Of a stretch of DNA of 64,000 nucleotides, positions 1 to 12,324 are shown in pieces (position 1 is the stretch's first letter; each line of letters starts with the position of its first letter). Below the pieces are notes generated by a model. It did no database searches and was not told where the DNA came from. It was given only the letters and a program-made list of their open reading frames with translations. The position numbers and the translations under genes are program-made. The stretch comes from Taeniopygia guttata (lineage: Eukaryota > Chordata > Aves > Passeriformes > Estrildidae). The stretch spans positions 72,214,501 through 72,278,500 of the forward strand of contig NC_133028.1 in assembly GCF_048771995.1 (NCBI RefSeq). Reading direction: 5' to 3'.

Positions 1-514
1 TACCTATATGTCTTGTTTCCACAGACATTTTTATGATAAAATATCTTGGCATGAGCAAAACTTAAAATTAAAACAGAAATTGTTTTTAAAATTACCCATA
101 TTCTAGATTTCACAAACATTTCCCTACTTCTTTTCATTAACATTTCCTAACCTTTTCCTTTCCCTTTTTCTAACCCAGTGACTCATGATTTTTTTTTGTT
201 TTGCTTCAAAGAGCAACTTTCAATCTGAAGCAGTAAGAACACCCTCCACACACAAAAGGAATTTTTGAATAGTTGCTACACTCTTCAAAACGAAGTAGAT
301 TTGAATTTCCACAATAAATACAGAAATTTCGGTTCAATTCTCTATACTTGAAGGCTGACCATGAAAAAATGGTCACCATACTTTAAGAAAGTTTCATTTT
401 CTTCATTGATTTTACATAATTCCGTAACTCTTGTGTTAAATGAAATTTGTGGGACTGGGCTCTGATCTTAGAGACATTTGGTTATGAACATAAAATGTTT
501 CTGTCATATTTCAG
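1..514. other. Unique AT-rich sequence, no gene seen
   Basis: No repeat family or coding signal is recognisable. Its right end, about 495-514, supplies a moderately pyrimidine-rich tract ending in ttcag that could act as a splice acceptor for the segment beginning at 515. Confidence 0.5.
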
Positions 515-638
515 GCAGGCACAGTGTGGGTTTCTGGGAGCTCTAGGCAAGGTCCAGGTCACTCCTGCAGACTGCAGCACTCCTGAGCCAGATGCTAATG
601 CATTCAGCAGCAATCCTTGTCTGGGAAGGCTCCACCAG
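515..638 (+). other. Exon-like segment with good splice signals
   Basis: This 124-nt segment is preceded by a tract ending in tttcag and followed by CAG|gtaagt, a consensus vertebrate donor, at 639. It is richer in G+C than its surroundings. One frame is open through it, giving a peptide containing GFLGALGKVQV, but I recognise no family and there is no partner exon with matching phase nearby. It could be an exon of a long non-coding RNA, an internal coding exon of an unseen gene, or chance. Splice signals of this quality do occur by chance in tens of kilobases, so confidence is low. Confidence 0.2.
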
Positions 639-3600
639 GTAAGTGATTAAAGCAGGGGACGAGGAAAAAAATCTCACACATATGGAAAGGCTAACCCACA
701 GGTCATGTGCACAAAAAGGTGAGCACAGACAGATGTACACTCCAAATGCCCTGCTTTCTAGTCCAGTGATATAATTAGCTTTTACTGCAGCACAGTAATG
801 GGCTGGAGATGTGGTCAGGCATCTACTTTTCCACTTACTAGCTTGCCATCTCCTGCTTTTACTCTTGAACTTCTTGTTATTCCACAGCTTAACACAGATT
901 ACAAGTTGTCCTTTTAAAGTAATCAGCCTTCAACATTTTTTTGTAATTATTTTGGAAGTTTGAGTTTTAAATACTGATATGCACATATGTGAAATTTATA
1001 AAACCATATCTGATAAAAATCATCAATTTCAAAAAGTAATTTGCAGTCATGCCACACTTTCTGCATATGGACATATAGGAAAGCAGTGGAAATATGTATG
1101 GAAATATTTTCCTCATTCAAAAGTTCAGTTACTGGTCTTCAGCATGTGACACGTTGAAACTACTTTTTTCCAAATTTGTCACATTCTCCAAATGTTTTTG
1201 AGGTTTCCATTTTCGTTCAAAGGAGATCAGCAGATTATCACACATGAGGAGCTGCCTGTGTTACTCCCTTTGGATTGCCTCAGTTCCTCACATTCATATA
1301 TTCATTCAGGCCCAAAGCACTTCCAAAATGCTATCTATTACCAGAGAGACATGTCACACACTTCAGAAGGATTTGAGGCTGGTATTTCAAGTGTGTATTT
1401 TGACTTCCAAAGAGGATAAAACTGTATGTATTAAACATTAGAGATGGAGCAGAACTTGAAAGTCTGAACTGTCTCATAGCTCATGACTTTTCAGGATGCT
1501 GACATCAGTTAGTTTCTGACAGATTAGTAGCTCTCTCCAGTCCTGAAGATGTAAGCAAACTAGGGGTTTGTCTGAGATCTTTCAAGAGCCAGATACTACA
1601 TTTATATATTTAATTTTACCATTTTGGAAAGTTAAGGAAGTTTTGTTTTTTTTTTTTCCTCTTGAATTCATTCTTTTTAAAGTAACAATAATGTATTTAT
1701 TGAGAATGAGAATTCAATTATACAAAATGTTTTTAGCTCTTTTTTAGTTCACTTTGCACAGTGAAAAAAGTAGTTTCAGGTTCCTGTTATCCGAAAAGTT
1801 TTTCTCTTCAAGTACAAAAATACCCACTGTACATTTACTTAGATGTGTAGTCTATAATAAAGAAATAAAAAGGAAGTCACAGAGCACATTAACAGTGCAT
1901 ACAAAGTGTTAGGATATAAATTAAACAGACTGAAACAGTGGCAAGGGGCTGATTAGGTCTTCAGAGGTTTTCATCATACTTCTCTAAGCAGGATTAACAA
2001 GGGAAAATAAAGACACATTTATTTTGTGTCTCCTTTACGATATAAGGGCAACTTCATAAAACCCCATATTGTTGTACTTCACTAACATTTAACAGCTTCC
2101 CATGGGAAAAATCAAAAATTGCAAAGTTTTAGATTAGTTTCTTGCAGCTTTGGTAAACTTCATACTCTCTCTTAACATCTCAGTATCAGTAGCTGTGAAC
2201 CAATATCTAAATTTCCATATTATATCAAAACATTCAAAATGTTATGAGGGAAAGTAAATTTCACATTACTACTGCATTTTTTTGCAGTAGTTCACAGGTG
2301 TCAGCAGGGAGGGAAATTCAATGCAGAACTGCTGTGTGGCTCCAGTCCTGTATTGCTATTGATAAAACTTTATACTGTATTGTCAGAAGGAAAAAGACTT
2401 CATTTAAGAAGCTTATCAGTAAACTACAATCTCAAACAAGCAGAATTTATTAATGAGTCTGCCCCACACTGCAAGATGCCTGGCATTATCAGACCCATTT
2501 AGGGCTTTTATCATTAACTCTAAATGGATAAAGTGTAGAATAAAGCCTTCACACACTCTTCAATTCAGAGCCATGGAATCAGTAAGTTCCACACAACTGT
2601 CCCCCTCCAGCCTTCAGTCAAAAATGTTGATATTACTAATCACATCAAGCCTGGTGAAACTTCAAAATCCACATCTATTGTGTTCTGAAGTATCTTTAAA
2701 AGCCACAAGTGGTGGGTAAAGATCACCTGTGTGTTTTGGGCACCTCACATGTGTTAGAAGTTTAATTAGAATAAAGACTTTCTGTTGATTAAAAAAACTT
2801 ACCCAAACAAAACCTCCCAAAAAACTCCCAAGCCCCCAAACTGAAGACCACATTAGTCAGAAAAGAAAAATATGAAAGGAATTTCATCCTATTATTTTTT
2901 TTCCTACAATAACTTAATCTTGTTTAAAGCAGTATATTGACACATTTCAAAATAAACAAATTCAAGAAATGTTAGAGGAGAGAAGAAAAAAATCTCAAGC
3001 ATGTGGTGGAGAAAAAAGCCACTCACTCATGGTGTCTGAAGAAAGATTAAGATAACAAGGTGTATTTATTTTAGCCAAAAAATAAAAAGACTGTGTATAG
3101 ATGTGAATGTCTACACTTAAAAGGGTGATATACAGAGGAAACAGATCAATTATTCTCATTAGCTAAAAAAAACAAAAGAGGATGTGGAAGGCTTAGCTGT
3201 AGGTGGCATATTTTAAGTTAAACATTTGGGCCAAACCAATATGTCTAAAAACTGAGAAGCAGAGTAGGAATAGGGTTGTTGAAAGACTGTGGTTTAGGCT
3301 TAACTTGACATTATTGAGAGTAGTTTGCAAATAATTCTACATTTTGCAATGAAGATTGGCCAAGGTGTTTCACTAAGCCTGCCTTTCACACAGATAATTC
3401 ACTGTGTGCAGTATCAACAGTTGCTTGAAGAGAGGAGATGGATATTGAAAAGAAGATTAACATTGGGAAAAAAACCCAAAAAAACAATATTAATACAAGG
3501 TAGAATTGGTATAGATATTTCAGAATTTCCAGCAGTTCAGATTAAGGGATCTTTTCTTCTGAATCTGTATCAGGTCATATGTATAAAATAATAGAGAGGT

Positions 3601-3852
3601 CCAGTATCCGCAAAGCACACAAGTATAGTTTATCAGTCACAGTATTAAAATGATAAACTATTCTCAGCTTTCAAATTATTAAAAAGCTGTATTGCTAGGA
3701 TCAGAAACCCTGCTAACATCAGAAGTACCTAATCAACACCAGGCTTCTTATCTGCACTTAATACAGTAAATTATCAGACTATTTGAAGGTTCCCTTGCTG
3801 TCAACATTTTCAGCTGCTTGTTTTCCTTGTCAGGTGCACCCAGGTTAAAACT
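639..3852. other. Unique AT-rich sequence, no gene seen
   Basis: Only short open frames under 90 residues occur, on both strands and without recognisable domains. A short A/C low-complexity stretch lies near 2790-2840 (A runs separated by CC or CCC), of the type that recurs elsewhere in the window. A T run sits at about 1645-1660. No transposon or RNA gene was recognised. Confidence 0.5.
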
Positions 3853-4003
3853 ATTTTGGTTGTTTGTGTTGTATTTGGGGTGGGGTTTTTTTGTTGTTGT
3901 TTTTTTTTTTTTTTGTCTTGGGAGGGTTTTTTTTATTTTTTTGTTTTGTTTTTGTGGTTTTAGTTTTTTTTTGTTGGGTTTTTTGGGTTTTGTCTTTTTT
4001 TTT
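3853..4003. repeat. T/G-rich low-complexity tract
   Basis: About 150 bases almost entirely of T runs broken by single or short G runs, for example GGGTTTTTTGGG. It has no fixed period. It gives spurious Phe/Val-rich open frames on the plus strand and Lys-rich frames on the minus strand. It may be a decayed poly(A)-derived tail on the minus strand, but no adjoining retroposon body was recognised. Confidence 0.8.
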
Positions 4004-4860
4004 AACAAATGCTTCAAGTAAACTAGAAAGAATGAAGAACAGGCTGATAACTGACTTGCAGCTTCAAGTAGCTGCTCTAGAAATTTACTTTCATTTCATT
4101 GGCTACATGAAGTATACCTATATTAAGCATAATTATATTTCTCTGCATTAGAAAATGTACATCAGCTGCTGTGGATGGATAACAGTTTATGTATATCCTT
4201 CAGCATTTGCCTAGCTATAAAGGCTGCAATAATTGTCAGCTAATTTGTAGCTCATATTGTTCAACCAGGCAACATAAAGAAAATTCTCGAACTGTAAAGG
4301 CAGTACTAACATCATATAAACACACATTACATGAGACAGGGAAAAAATCTTTTGCCTCTCCTACTGATTTTGTCTAGGATACACAAGTAATCCTATCGGC
4401 TAGAAATATCTTTGAAAAACCTATAAAAATACGCTCAGCTGTGGTTTGTAAAACTTGAAGCCTTAATTCAGACCTTAAGATGTTTTCTGCTGCTGTTTTC
4501 AATATGCCAGTTATACTTTGAGCAACTGGATGATAGAAAGTTGCATGCCAGACAGGGAGACAGCCAGAAGGCAAACCATAATAGGGATCCAAAGTTTGCT
4601 CAATGAACCTTGAACAGTGGTGAGTTACTTTTCTAAATTCTTTTTCTCACTCTGGAATAAGGAAGGCAAATGAGGATAGCTTCTCTAAAAGGCAGCAAGA
4701 ATGGCATTGTGAAAACCAGTAACACTTGAGTAAATAAATTTTTATAAGCGCGGCTGAAAAGGACAACTTAGTAATAGGAATTTATTGCACTTTAATGGTA
4801 AGGAAAAAGTCTTGATCTTAAGATGTCTGCTGTGCTCTACTTTGTTTTCTTCCTCCCTAG

Positions 4861-4920
4861 CCTTGTTTTAAAGTCATCAGGATGGATTCTGCAGTTGCAT
4901 ATGCAAAGAGAAAAACACAG
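4861..4920 (+). other. Exon-like segment with a strong start context
   Basis: A long pyrimidine tract ending in ctccctag (4859-4860) precedes a 60-nt segment that ends CAG|gtttgg. Within it, an ATG at 4882 has A at -3 and G at +4, a favourable Kozak context, and the frame stays open to the donor (MDSAVAYAKRKTQ). The donor is only moderate. There is no recognisable homologue and no supporting neighbour exon, so this could be a first coding exon of an unknown transcript or a chance arrangement. Confidence 0.15.
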
Positions 4921-7900
4921 GTTTGGGTAGTAACTCATGAAGATTCATTTTCCATTCAAGGTGCCTTAGCAAAGAATGCATATTCAATTATTTGTGTTTG
5001 TATGCAGCATCACGCCTCACAAGTAGGATGGATTTTTGAGACATTTGCAAATTGCTACATATGTATGCAGGCATATTTAAAGAAATGCTTCAATGCAATA
5101 GATTTGTCCCTGACCATAGCAAAATAGTCAAAACAATGTTATGGAATGACTGAAACTATTTCATACAGCTTCCTTCATACAGGTTTTCTCCTTTTGCTGC
5201 TTTAATAATCACCTTTCTCCCCCCTCTCTACTTTGCTTCTCCTACAGCTTGCTTCTACTATTCCACCACCCAGTCACCTTACATGAAGAAAGCCAAGTAG
5301 TGAACTTAAGAGTGCACCTTCCCATTCCTTTGCCCTCAGACACACTTCTGCCTTCTCCTCTCATCTCTTGCTTCAGTTATCTCCAGAACACTTATGAAAC
5401 ATCCCTTCCTGTGTTAGAAACTCTAGAGATGGTTCATATAACAAGCAACAGGAAACTGTGAAACAGCCACCACCAAACCTCTAAAGCTCTCCTGCACCTA
5501 CACCTACGTTCAAGCAAGAACCTAAGAAAAATCTGTTTGTAATCTGTTTGTGCCCTGATGGAACAGTGACTACAATCAGCATACAGTCATACACCATAAT
5601 GACAAGATTTACTGTGCCATTGTTAAAGATGAGTCAACATCCTGTTTGCACTCCTGCCTCTAATTCCCAGCAAGGCTATTTCATCACCTCTGCCAAGAAA
5701 GAAACTTCCCCAGTTCGGGATTTTGTCTCAGATTTATTCACCAGTTTGACATTCATACACCTCTGATGATCCAAAGAAACTGAAAATAGATAATCCCTAA
5801 ATTGTTAAACTCCTCTTCTTCTTCTTCGTGAGGAAAACTGAATTTAAAGTGTGTACAAGAAATTTTCATCAAGGAAACAGAAAATTAAGAGGCTGGCTAT
5901 ATTTGTCTTCTCCAAGCTGCCACTGAAGTTCCCCCTGATAAATATGTTGTTTATAGATAATTAGTCATCTGACAGATACTTTTATAAGTAACCAGTAAAC
6001 CTGCACTGTAGGTAATTGCTCATCCATAATAGTTTGTTGTGTTTGGGGTGAGCCCAGACAGATGAAGCAAGGAGTATTGTAAGCTGAAAACAAAGGTGTG
6101 CTTTATCCTTATAATGCTTAATACACATTTAGAAGACTTGATTTGTAATTAATCATGGCAGTAATGAAAGTATAGTAAGTAACAAAGTGAGAGTAGGTGG
6201 AATGCACACTAAAAGTCTTGTTAGTGGCATATTTCTATATAGAAAGAAGAAAATAAATACACACACATTCCAAACATGAAGCAGAACTAACTTCAACACT
6301 TGCTTCAGAGAAATGTGTTTTCTACATGTTGGTATTATGGAAACACAAATACAGTGAGCAGTAATCAGTTTTCTGCACCAGTTTTCTTTCCCACAGACAG
6401 ACTGATGATGTTATAGACATCCATGCTCAGAAGGACAAATCTCCAATCAAAGTATAAACAGCAGCATTAAAATTTAGATACAGAAGATATATCTGGCCAT
6501 AATCTTTTCTGTGAGGAAGTCACATAACAGTTTGATACATGTTGACTGCTACTGGAATGCAAAAGTCAGTGCACCAGAGCCCATTTATTTTCTTTAGAAT
6601 TCCCTCACTGGTATAGTTAAGGAGTGCAGCAGCACTTCTCCATGCAGAATTTCAGCTGTGTCAACCCTCAAGAACTAAGGAGACCCAAATATGTAGCTCC
6701 CTATCCTTCTTCTAAGCATGAGAACCACCCAGAATGCAATGCATTATACTGTAAGATGTTCCAAGGCTATTTTTATCTATCAGAAGTGTACTACTTGAGT
6801 AACAAAACCAAGCAGTTCTTCAGGCTTCAAGTCGCTCTCATTTTATCTTACTGCATCTTTAGAGAAAAGATATCACCAAAAACAACACAGTCTTCTTAAA
6901 AAAAAAAAAATAAAATTTGAAAAGCCCATTTTAGCCCTCCAAATATTTTTTACAGCTTCTTTTCCAAATTCTGTCCAATTATCAACAACTATAGTGAACT
7001 GTATTTCCTGGTGTATTTTAACACACTAATTGTGGTCTCCCTAGTGTTTCTTCCTAGTCATACATTTGTTTATTTTTTTTTCTCCATTATTTGCCAAAAC
7101 TGCAAAGAGAAGTTATTTGAGCAGATTGATGGTCTAACTTAGGTACACCTGAAATTTTATATGAAAAAGGCTTCAGGAATTACAAACCATCCGTTTTTCT
7201 CTATAAGCCTTCTGTCTTCTCTGCACAAGACCATGCCTACAGTTGAAAATGCAGTTTATCTTCATGGTTACACCTCCAAAAGTTACTCTGAAATTAAGTT
7301 TCTTCCACAGAAACCCCCTGACACCAGCAAACAGCCTCTTTTTTTGTGACCACACAGGAGAAAAGGCAGATGTCTCCACAAGCTTTCAAATTCCAGTCTG
7401 CTGGTAGATGGTTTAGTGCTGGCTAAGAAGCCAGCTATGTTTTAACACAAAACATGTGGAGTATTATTGCACAACTCTAACTTAGAATTACATTGGATCT
7501 AGTGCCAGTGAAGACCTTGGCTAAGACCATACAGTCTGTGGTGTGTGTATTATATAATGTTTGCATAACATGACATGTGCTTGGTAGATGCTGGCCAGGG
7601 CCCAGCACAGCATGGTAAATTGCCCCTCTTTGGACTAGCCACAGAATATGTTTCATTTTCAAATATCTCATCACTTAATCAGGATCTTGTAGCTGTTTGG
7701 AAGCAAAGTTCCAGGCCTTTGGAGGTGAGAAATTCTTTAGGTATTTGCTTACACGCCACGTGGACCATATTTAATGTGGTCTGGGTCATATTAAGTTACT
7801 TGTTAATATTGGGAATATTGCTTGAGTTTTGTCTAAGAAATATCAAAATTGGTATTGTAACTACCCAAGAGTGTTCAAGATACTTAGAAGTTATTATAAC

Positions 7901-8302
7901 AAGGGAGAGAACATCACAGAAGGTAGCAAAGGTGTCATTCTGTATTTCCTCCACAAAAATGTCTCAGAGGAAGCCTTTTTTAATTGTTTCCATGAGACAG
8001 TACTGGAAGTACACTGATGGCTTCAGTGCAGAGCCCAAACACCAGATTAAGCTTGAGGTCAGTATTTAAAAAAAAAAATTTCATAGGCAAAACATCACTA
8101 ACAGCCACAGAGCACAGCAAACAGCAAAAGCCAACAGCAAACATGTACAGCAAAATGCCCAAGCACAGGGCAGACCAATAAATATTGAAAGCAGATGAAT
8201 CAACATCATGACCTGAAATCATTAACAGACAAAAATGCCTCCTAATATGTTCTGCTCAGTCTGATATTATCAAACCCTTTGAACCAGAGTGCCTAAGAGG
8301 AC
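4921..8302. other. Unique AT-rich sequence, no gene seen
   Basis: Contains an A run at about 6896-6911 and assorted open frames. The longest, 7575-8069 on the plus strand (164 residues), has one hydrophobic stretch but no recognisable domain, and overlapping frames on both strands. It lies just left of the retroviral LTR, but nothing in it can be tied to a retroviral gene. I see no conserved motif, RNA gene or transposon body here. Confidence 0.45.
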
Positions 8303-8876
8303 TGTCATGGTTTAACCCCAGCCAGCAACTAAGCCCTACACAGCCCCTGGATCACTGCCCTGCCTCCAAAAGGCCTGGATGGGGAGGGAGTTGGGGTGTG
8401 AAGGAAAGGTTTAGAAGAGTGAGAAGTGAGAAAACTCATAGTTTGAGAAAACAGGATCTTAATAATTAAAATAAAATAATTATAAATTGTAGTGAAAAGG
8501 AAAATAAGACAAACCATGCAAACAGACAATTTCTCACCACTGACAACCTGATGCCCATTCAGTCCCCGATCAGTGGCTCCCCAACCAATAATTAGTCATC
8601 TGACTAATTATTTCCCCTTTGTGTGAAATGCTGAATGACAGTCTATGGTCTTGGCTATCCCTTGGGTCAACTGCCCCATCTGCTTCCCTTTCCAATGTCT
8701 TCTGCACCCCCAGACTTCTCAGTGCTGGGGTGAGAAGTGGCTCGACTCTTGTTCAAGCACAACTCAGCAATAACAAAACCATCCCTTTATTATCAACCCT
8801 GTGTTCAGCACAAATTCAAACACAGCCCAACAGCATCCAGTCTGAAGAAAACCATCTACCAGTCAAAACCAGCACA
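8303..8876 (-). mobile_element. Solo LTR of an avian endogenous retrovirus
   Basis: The 574-bp segment begins TGTCATGGTTTAACCCCAGC and ends AAAACCAGCACA on the plus strand, so both ends have the TG...CA form of an LTR. Internal stretches match my recollection of a very common avian LTR, including the segment around 8533-8580 with tctcaccactg and gatgccca, and the AGCAATAACAAAACCATCCC block near 8767. I assign the minus strand because in that family TATA and ATTAAA-like signals read in that direction; the TATA here is decayed. No internal retroviral genes adjoin it, so it appears to be a solo LTR left by recombination. The flanks (aggac left, atttc right) show no matching target-site duplication. 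The exact subfamily is not assigned. Confidence 0.88.
8587..8612. repeat. 12-bp perfect inverted repeat inside the LTR
   Basis: Arms AATAATTAGTCA and TGACTAATTATT are perfectly complementary and separated by two bases. They sit where the family's promoter/TATA region is expected. Each arm carries TTAGTCA/TGACTAA, one base from an AP-1 site. It could extrude as a small cruciform or serve as a dimer binding site; both are inference. Confidence 0.8.
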
Positions 8877-9047
8877 ATTTCATACCCTGAATTTTTATTA
8901 AGATAATGAGAAGTGTCATCTTGAAAATGACAAAGAATAATTTTTTATACACAATGTAAAAATATACAATTAATATGTAGATAACGGTTGGCACAGAATT
9001 AAAAATGTAGAAGGTATGGACAAATAAAGACCTTTTGGCCTTGCTTT

Positions 9048-9072
9048 TGTGTGTGTATATGTGTGTGTGTTT
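9048..9072. repeat. Short TG microsatellite
   Basis: About 25 bases of alternating TG with one TATA interruption. Short and imperfect, so probably not highly variable. Confidence 0.8.
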
Positions 9073-9158
9073 CTGGTAGTAATTGGAGAAAATGTCTATA
9101 TTTTACAGTCATATCATAAAGCACAGGGTAATCCTTGCCAACTGGTCTGAAAGAAAAC

Positions 9159-9350
9159 ACAGAATCACAGAATCACAGAATCACAGAATCAACTAGGTTG
9201 AAAGGAATTTTTGAGCTCATCAAGTCCAACCTAACACCACCTAACACACCATGGCACAGACTTTTCTCGAACATCTCCAGGGACAGTGACTCCATTCCAA
9301 TGCCCAATCACCCTTTCTGTGAAGAAATTCCCCCTGCTGTACAACTTATC
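9159..9350 (-). mobile_element. CR1 LINE 3' end, minus strand
   Basis: Four exact tandem copies of acagaatc at 9159-9190 are the reverse complement of the 8-bp terminal repeat that ends avian CR1 elements. They are followed by ctaggttgaaaggaa, catcaagtccaacct and, further on, ccagggacagtgactcc and ccctttctgtgaagaaatt, which are the familiar reverse-complement text of the CR1 3' region. The element is 5'-truncated (right end about 9350), as most CR1 copies are, and retains no reverse transcriptase sequence. The right boundary is approximate. Confidence 0.88.
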
Positions 9351-9914
9351 TGTGGGTGGGAGTGTTTGGTACAGCAAAGACAACATTGTCCATATCGTTC
9401 CATAATGACAGCAAAAATAGATGAGAAATGTCTCACAGATTGACAACTGGACTCTAGGATCTTAATTTCTTTTTCATGGTAATTTCACACTTATTTCGCT
9501 GAGATGGTTATCACAGGAGGACTACATCGTGTCCTTACAAATCGCCATCAAAATTGACAAAACAAAATCATAGTGAACTAAAAAAATGGAAAATACCATC
9601 TATTGAGGACATGCCCAGACAACCCATTAGAGATTAATTTCCCATAGAGGTGCTTTGATTGTGCATCCTCAGCTTTGTTTTTATTTAATTTCCTGATTCT
9701 ATTGTCTGAATTGCAGGAGCACTGAGGTAAAATACAATACTAAACTGGTACACTGCATTAATTACTGCATGAGAACAACTCTGAAACTACATTAAAGTTG
9801 GCCAAAAATGGTGGTAAATAAATTAAAAATTGTCTTAAGGGTAAGACATAATTTAGAAGTAACTATCAAGTTGAAAGTCAAGCACTGTCCTAGAAAAAAA
9901 ACATAACAAAGGAA

Positions 9915-9987
9915 AATAATTATATGAAATAAAATAAAAATATAATATAAAATAAAAATATTTTATTATATGAAATTTTCATTTCAC
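9915..9987. repeat. AT-rich imperfect repeat
   Basis: Repeated blocks such as ttatatgaaat and aaataaaaata make a stretch of almost pure A/T. No transposon ends are visible. Confidence 0.65.
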
Positions 9988-12269
9988 TAAAAGATTATAC
10001 AATCCTTTCTCATCACAGGGGATTTCTGAAACAAAAGATAACAGTGGCTTGTATTCTCAAAAAAGTGTACCAAACATGTACACATATGGAGTGGGTTAAG
10101 GCTGTTTAACTCCTCATAAATCTGAGACTGGTGACTTTGTAGCCCCAGGAATGTGCCTTGAACAGCCTAACACACGCATGTGCACGCAGGTTATTTATGT
10201 TTTCTATGAAGGGAGCATATATGATCTCAAAATCCAATATATCCTTTGTGCTCTCAGGCATTTACAAGCAGTGGAGCAATATGCAACATTTTATACAGAG
10301 GTGTTTGGAGAATTCCAGGGAATTCCTGTGCATGCATGCACATGGATTCCTGTATAAATACACTCACATACACACTGGTAAATGTTTTAAAATCACAAAC
10401 CATTAAACTACATTTAATAAGATAATTAAAATTGCATCAATAGTCAAGCCACAGTTATTAGAAATAAAACTTAACAGTCAGATTTTTCCATTTCTTGAAT
10501 TATCCAGAATATCTTTCTTGCTATACTACTAAAATCAGTGATCCCTGGTTTTTTTTCAGATACATAAGTGATAATTTTATCTTGTAAAAGCCTGACTGTT
10601 GTTTTCCTGAAAAAATCCTTGAAATTTAAGTTCGCCTCTCATAATGAATCACAAGATTTGATTTTACATCATCAGTCATCTAATTGTCATTTACCTGTTC
10701 TGTTCTCAGGCTATGTTTAAAATGTCAAACAGCAATAATGAGCAGGACCACTGCTTCAGGGCAGCAGGCAAAGCACTTAAAGGTCAGTTTAGATTATAGA
10801 TTGTTCCACGGTTCACCATGTATTTGTACATACATACACACACACAAACTCGCTTTATATAATTCATAGCAGAATTTTAGACAAGTCCTGAACTTCTTAA
10901 AAGAAGCCTTCAGAGACTGGAACAGGTGTATTTTTTCATAGGTAGGTTTGAATGACAAATATATAAGCTGCTATCATTTTAAATTATACTACACAATGAC
11001 ACACTGTAAATGACAATGTACAAAGTTTAATTTGAAGAGCTCAGAAGTCATAACAACTTATATTGAGCTGAACAGAATGGTATTCTGGGGCATCCTTTTA
11101 CATTTGATAAGTTCTTCCTGGCTCTACCCCTATGGAAATTAAGAGCTTTTTCCATTAGGTCTTCACCAACCCAGTTTTATCTTTGCCCCAATTTGTCTCA
11201 GAGTAATTGAAGGTAGTCCACCTCCATAGCATTTTTTTTTCTTAATATTGAGGTAAAAAGCAATTTAAAAGTCTTGAGATCATTCATTAATTTACAAGTA
11301 AACTAGCTTCTAGAATACTGAAATAAATAATAATTCTTCCCTTAATAATAATCCAAGAGAATCCATTTGCCCAACTTGTCAGATGTGATATTCTTGTTTT
11401 GTACTTTCTAGAAGACATAGAGCATATTTACAGAAAGTGCTATTTTCTACAGCTGATTTACAAATTCAGATACAAAAAAAAAGGAAGCACAGGTCCATAT
11501 TATCATTTGAGATATATTGTTATTATTAATCATCTTATGCCACAATATTATGGGTTGGGATCAAATATTTTCTAACCTAATTGATATTTTGTATTCTAAT
11601 CTATGATTACTTTTTTCTAACCCAGGAAGAAAAATTTTGTTTAAGAGCATCCGTCTAAGATTCATAGAAAGACAATGCACAGATCCTGAAAATCAAAGTG
11701 TGGCACCAATATGACAGGAGCTTGGATGGGTTGGAGGTGAAATCTAGGCCTAATTTCAGACTCCAATCTGCACATACACACATCTTGGTTCATCTCCCTA
11801 TGTTCTTTTTGTAGCCACAAGATGAGAGAAAAAGGACTTAAATTCATTTCCAGGTTCATTTAACCACAGAATTAATGGCTCACATGAAGATGGCTCATGG
11901 CATGGTATAGACCTAATTTTTTCCACTGATCCTACAGGAAGTTTTAAGCAACCACTTTCATTCTAGAAATGGCAGCCGGTGTAAAATCTGTTTAATCAGG
12001 AAGGACAAATAAGTAAAAAGACAGATACAGATATTTTGAGCAAGTTCTCTCCATCAATTGAAAAATAAAATTAGAATCTTTACTAGCAGCAGTGGGAATA
12101 TCAGTGGCAATGATTTTCCCATTTGAGTCCCACATACCCTGTTATGAACTCAACCTATTTTTTTTTTTTAAACTCCCAAATTAAGTATAAATATTACATA
12201 ATCCACATTCTTTCTTTGTCTGGATTCCTCAATAAAAAGTGGCATGCAAGAATTGTAGGTTGCAATAAT
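9988..12269. other. Unique AT-rich sequence, no gene seen
   Basis: Only short open frames on both strands. A 16-bp palindrome lies at 10327-10342. Otherwise no repeat family, RNA gene or convincing splice pair was recognised. Confidence 0.5.
10327..10342. repeat. Perfect alternating purine-pyrimidine palindrome
   Basis: TGTGCATGCATGCACA is self-complementary and strictly alternates pyrimidine and purine, the pattern that favours Z-DNA. It is preceded by gaattccagggaattcc, itself a near-palindrome. Confidence 0.75.
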
Positions 12270-12324
12270 CCAAAACAAAAAAAAACAAACCAAAAAAAAC
12301 CAAAAAAAAACCAAACAAAAAAAA
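12270..12324. repeat. A-rich low-complexity tract with C interruptions
   Basis: Runs of 4-9 A separated by C or CC, from 12270 to 12324. Same style as tracts at 17321, 28053 (opposite strand) and 44731. Confidence 0.8.

Noticed and set aside
7575-8069. 164-residue open frame on the plus strand, the longest outside the microsatellite
   Set aside because: No recognisable domain, no promoter or splice support, overlapping frames on both strands. It is near the LTR but cannot be tied to a retroviral gene. A frame this long can occur by chance in 64 kb.
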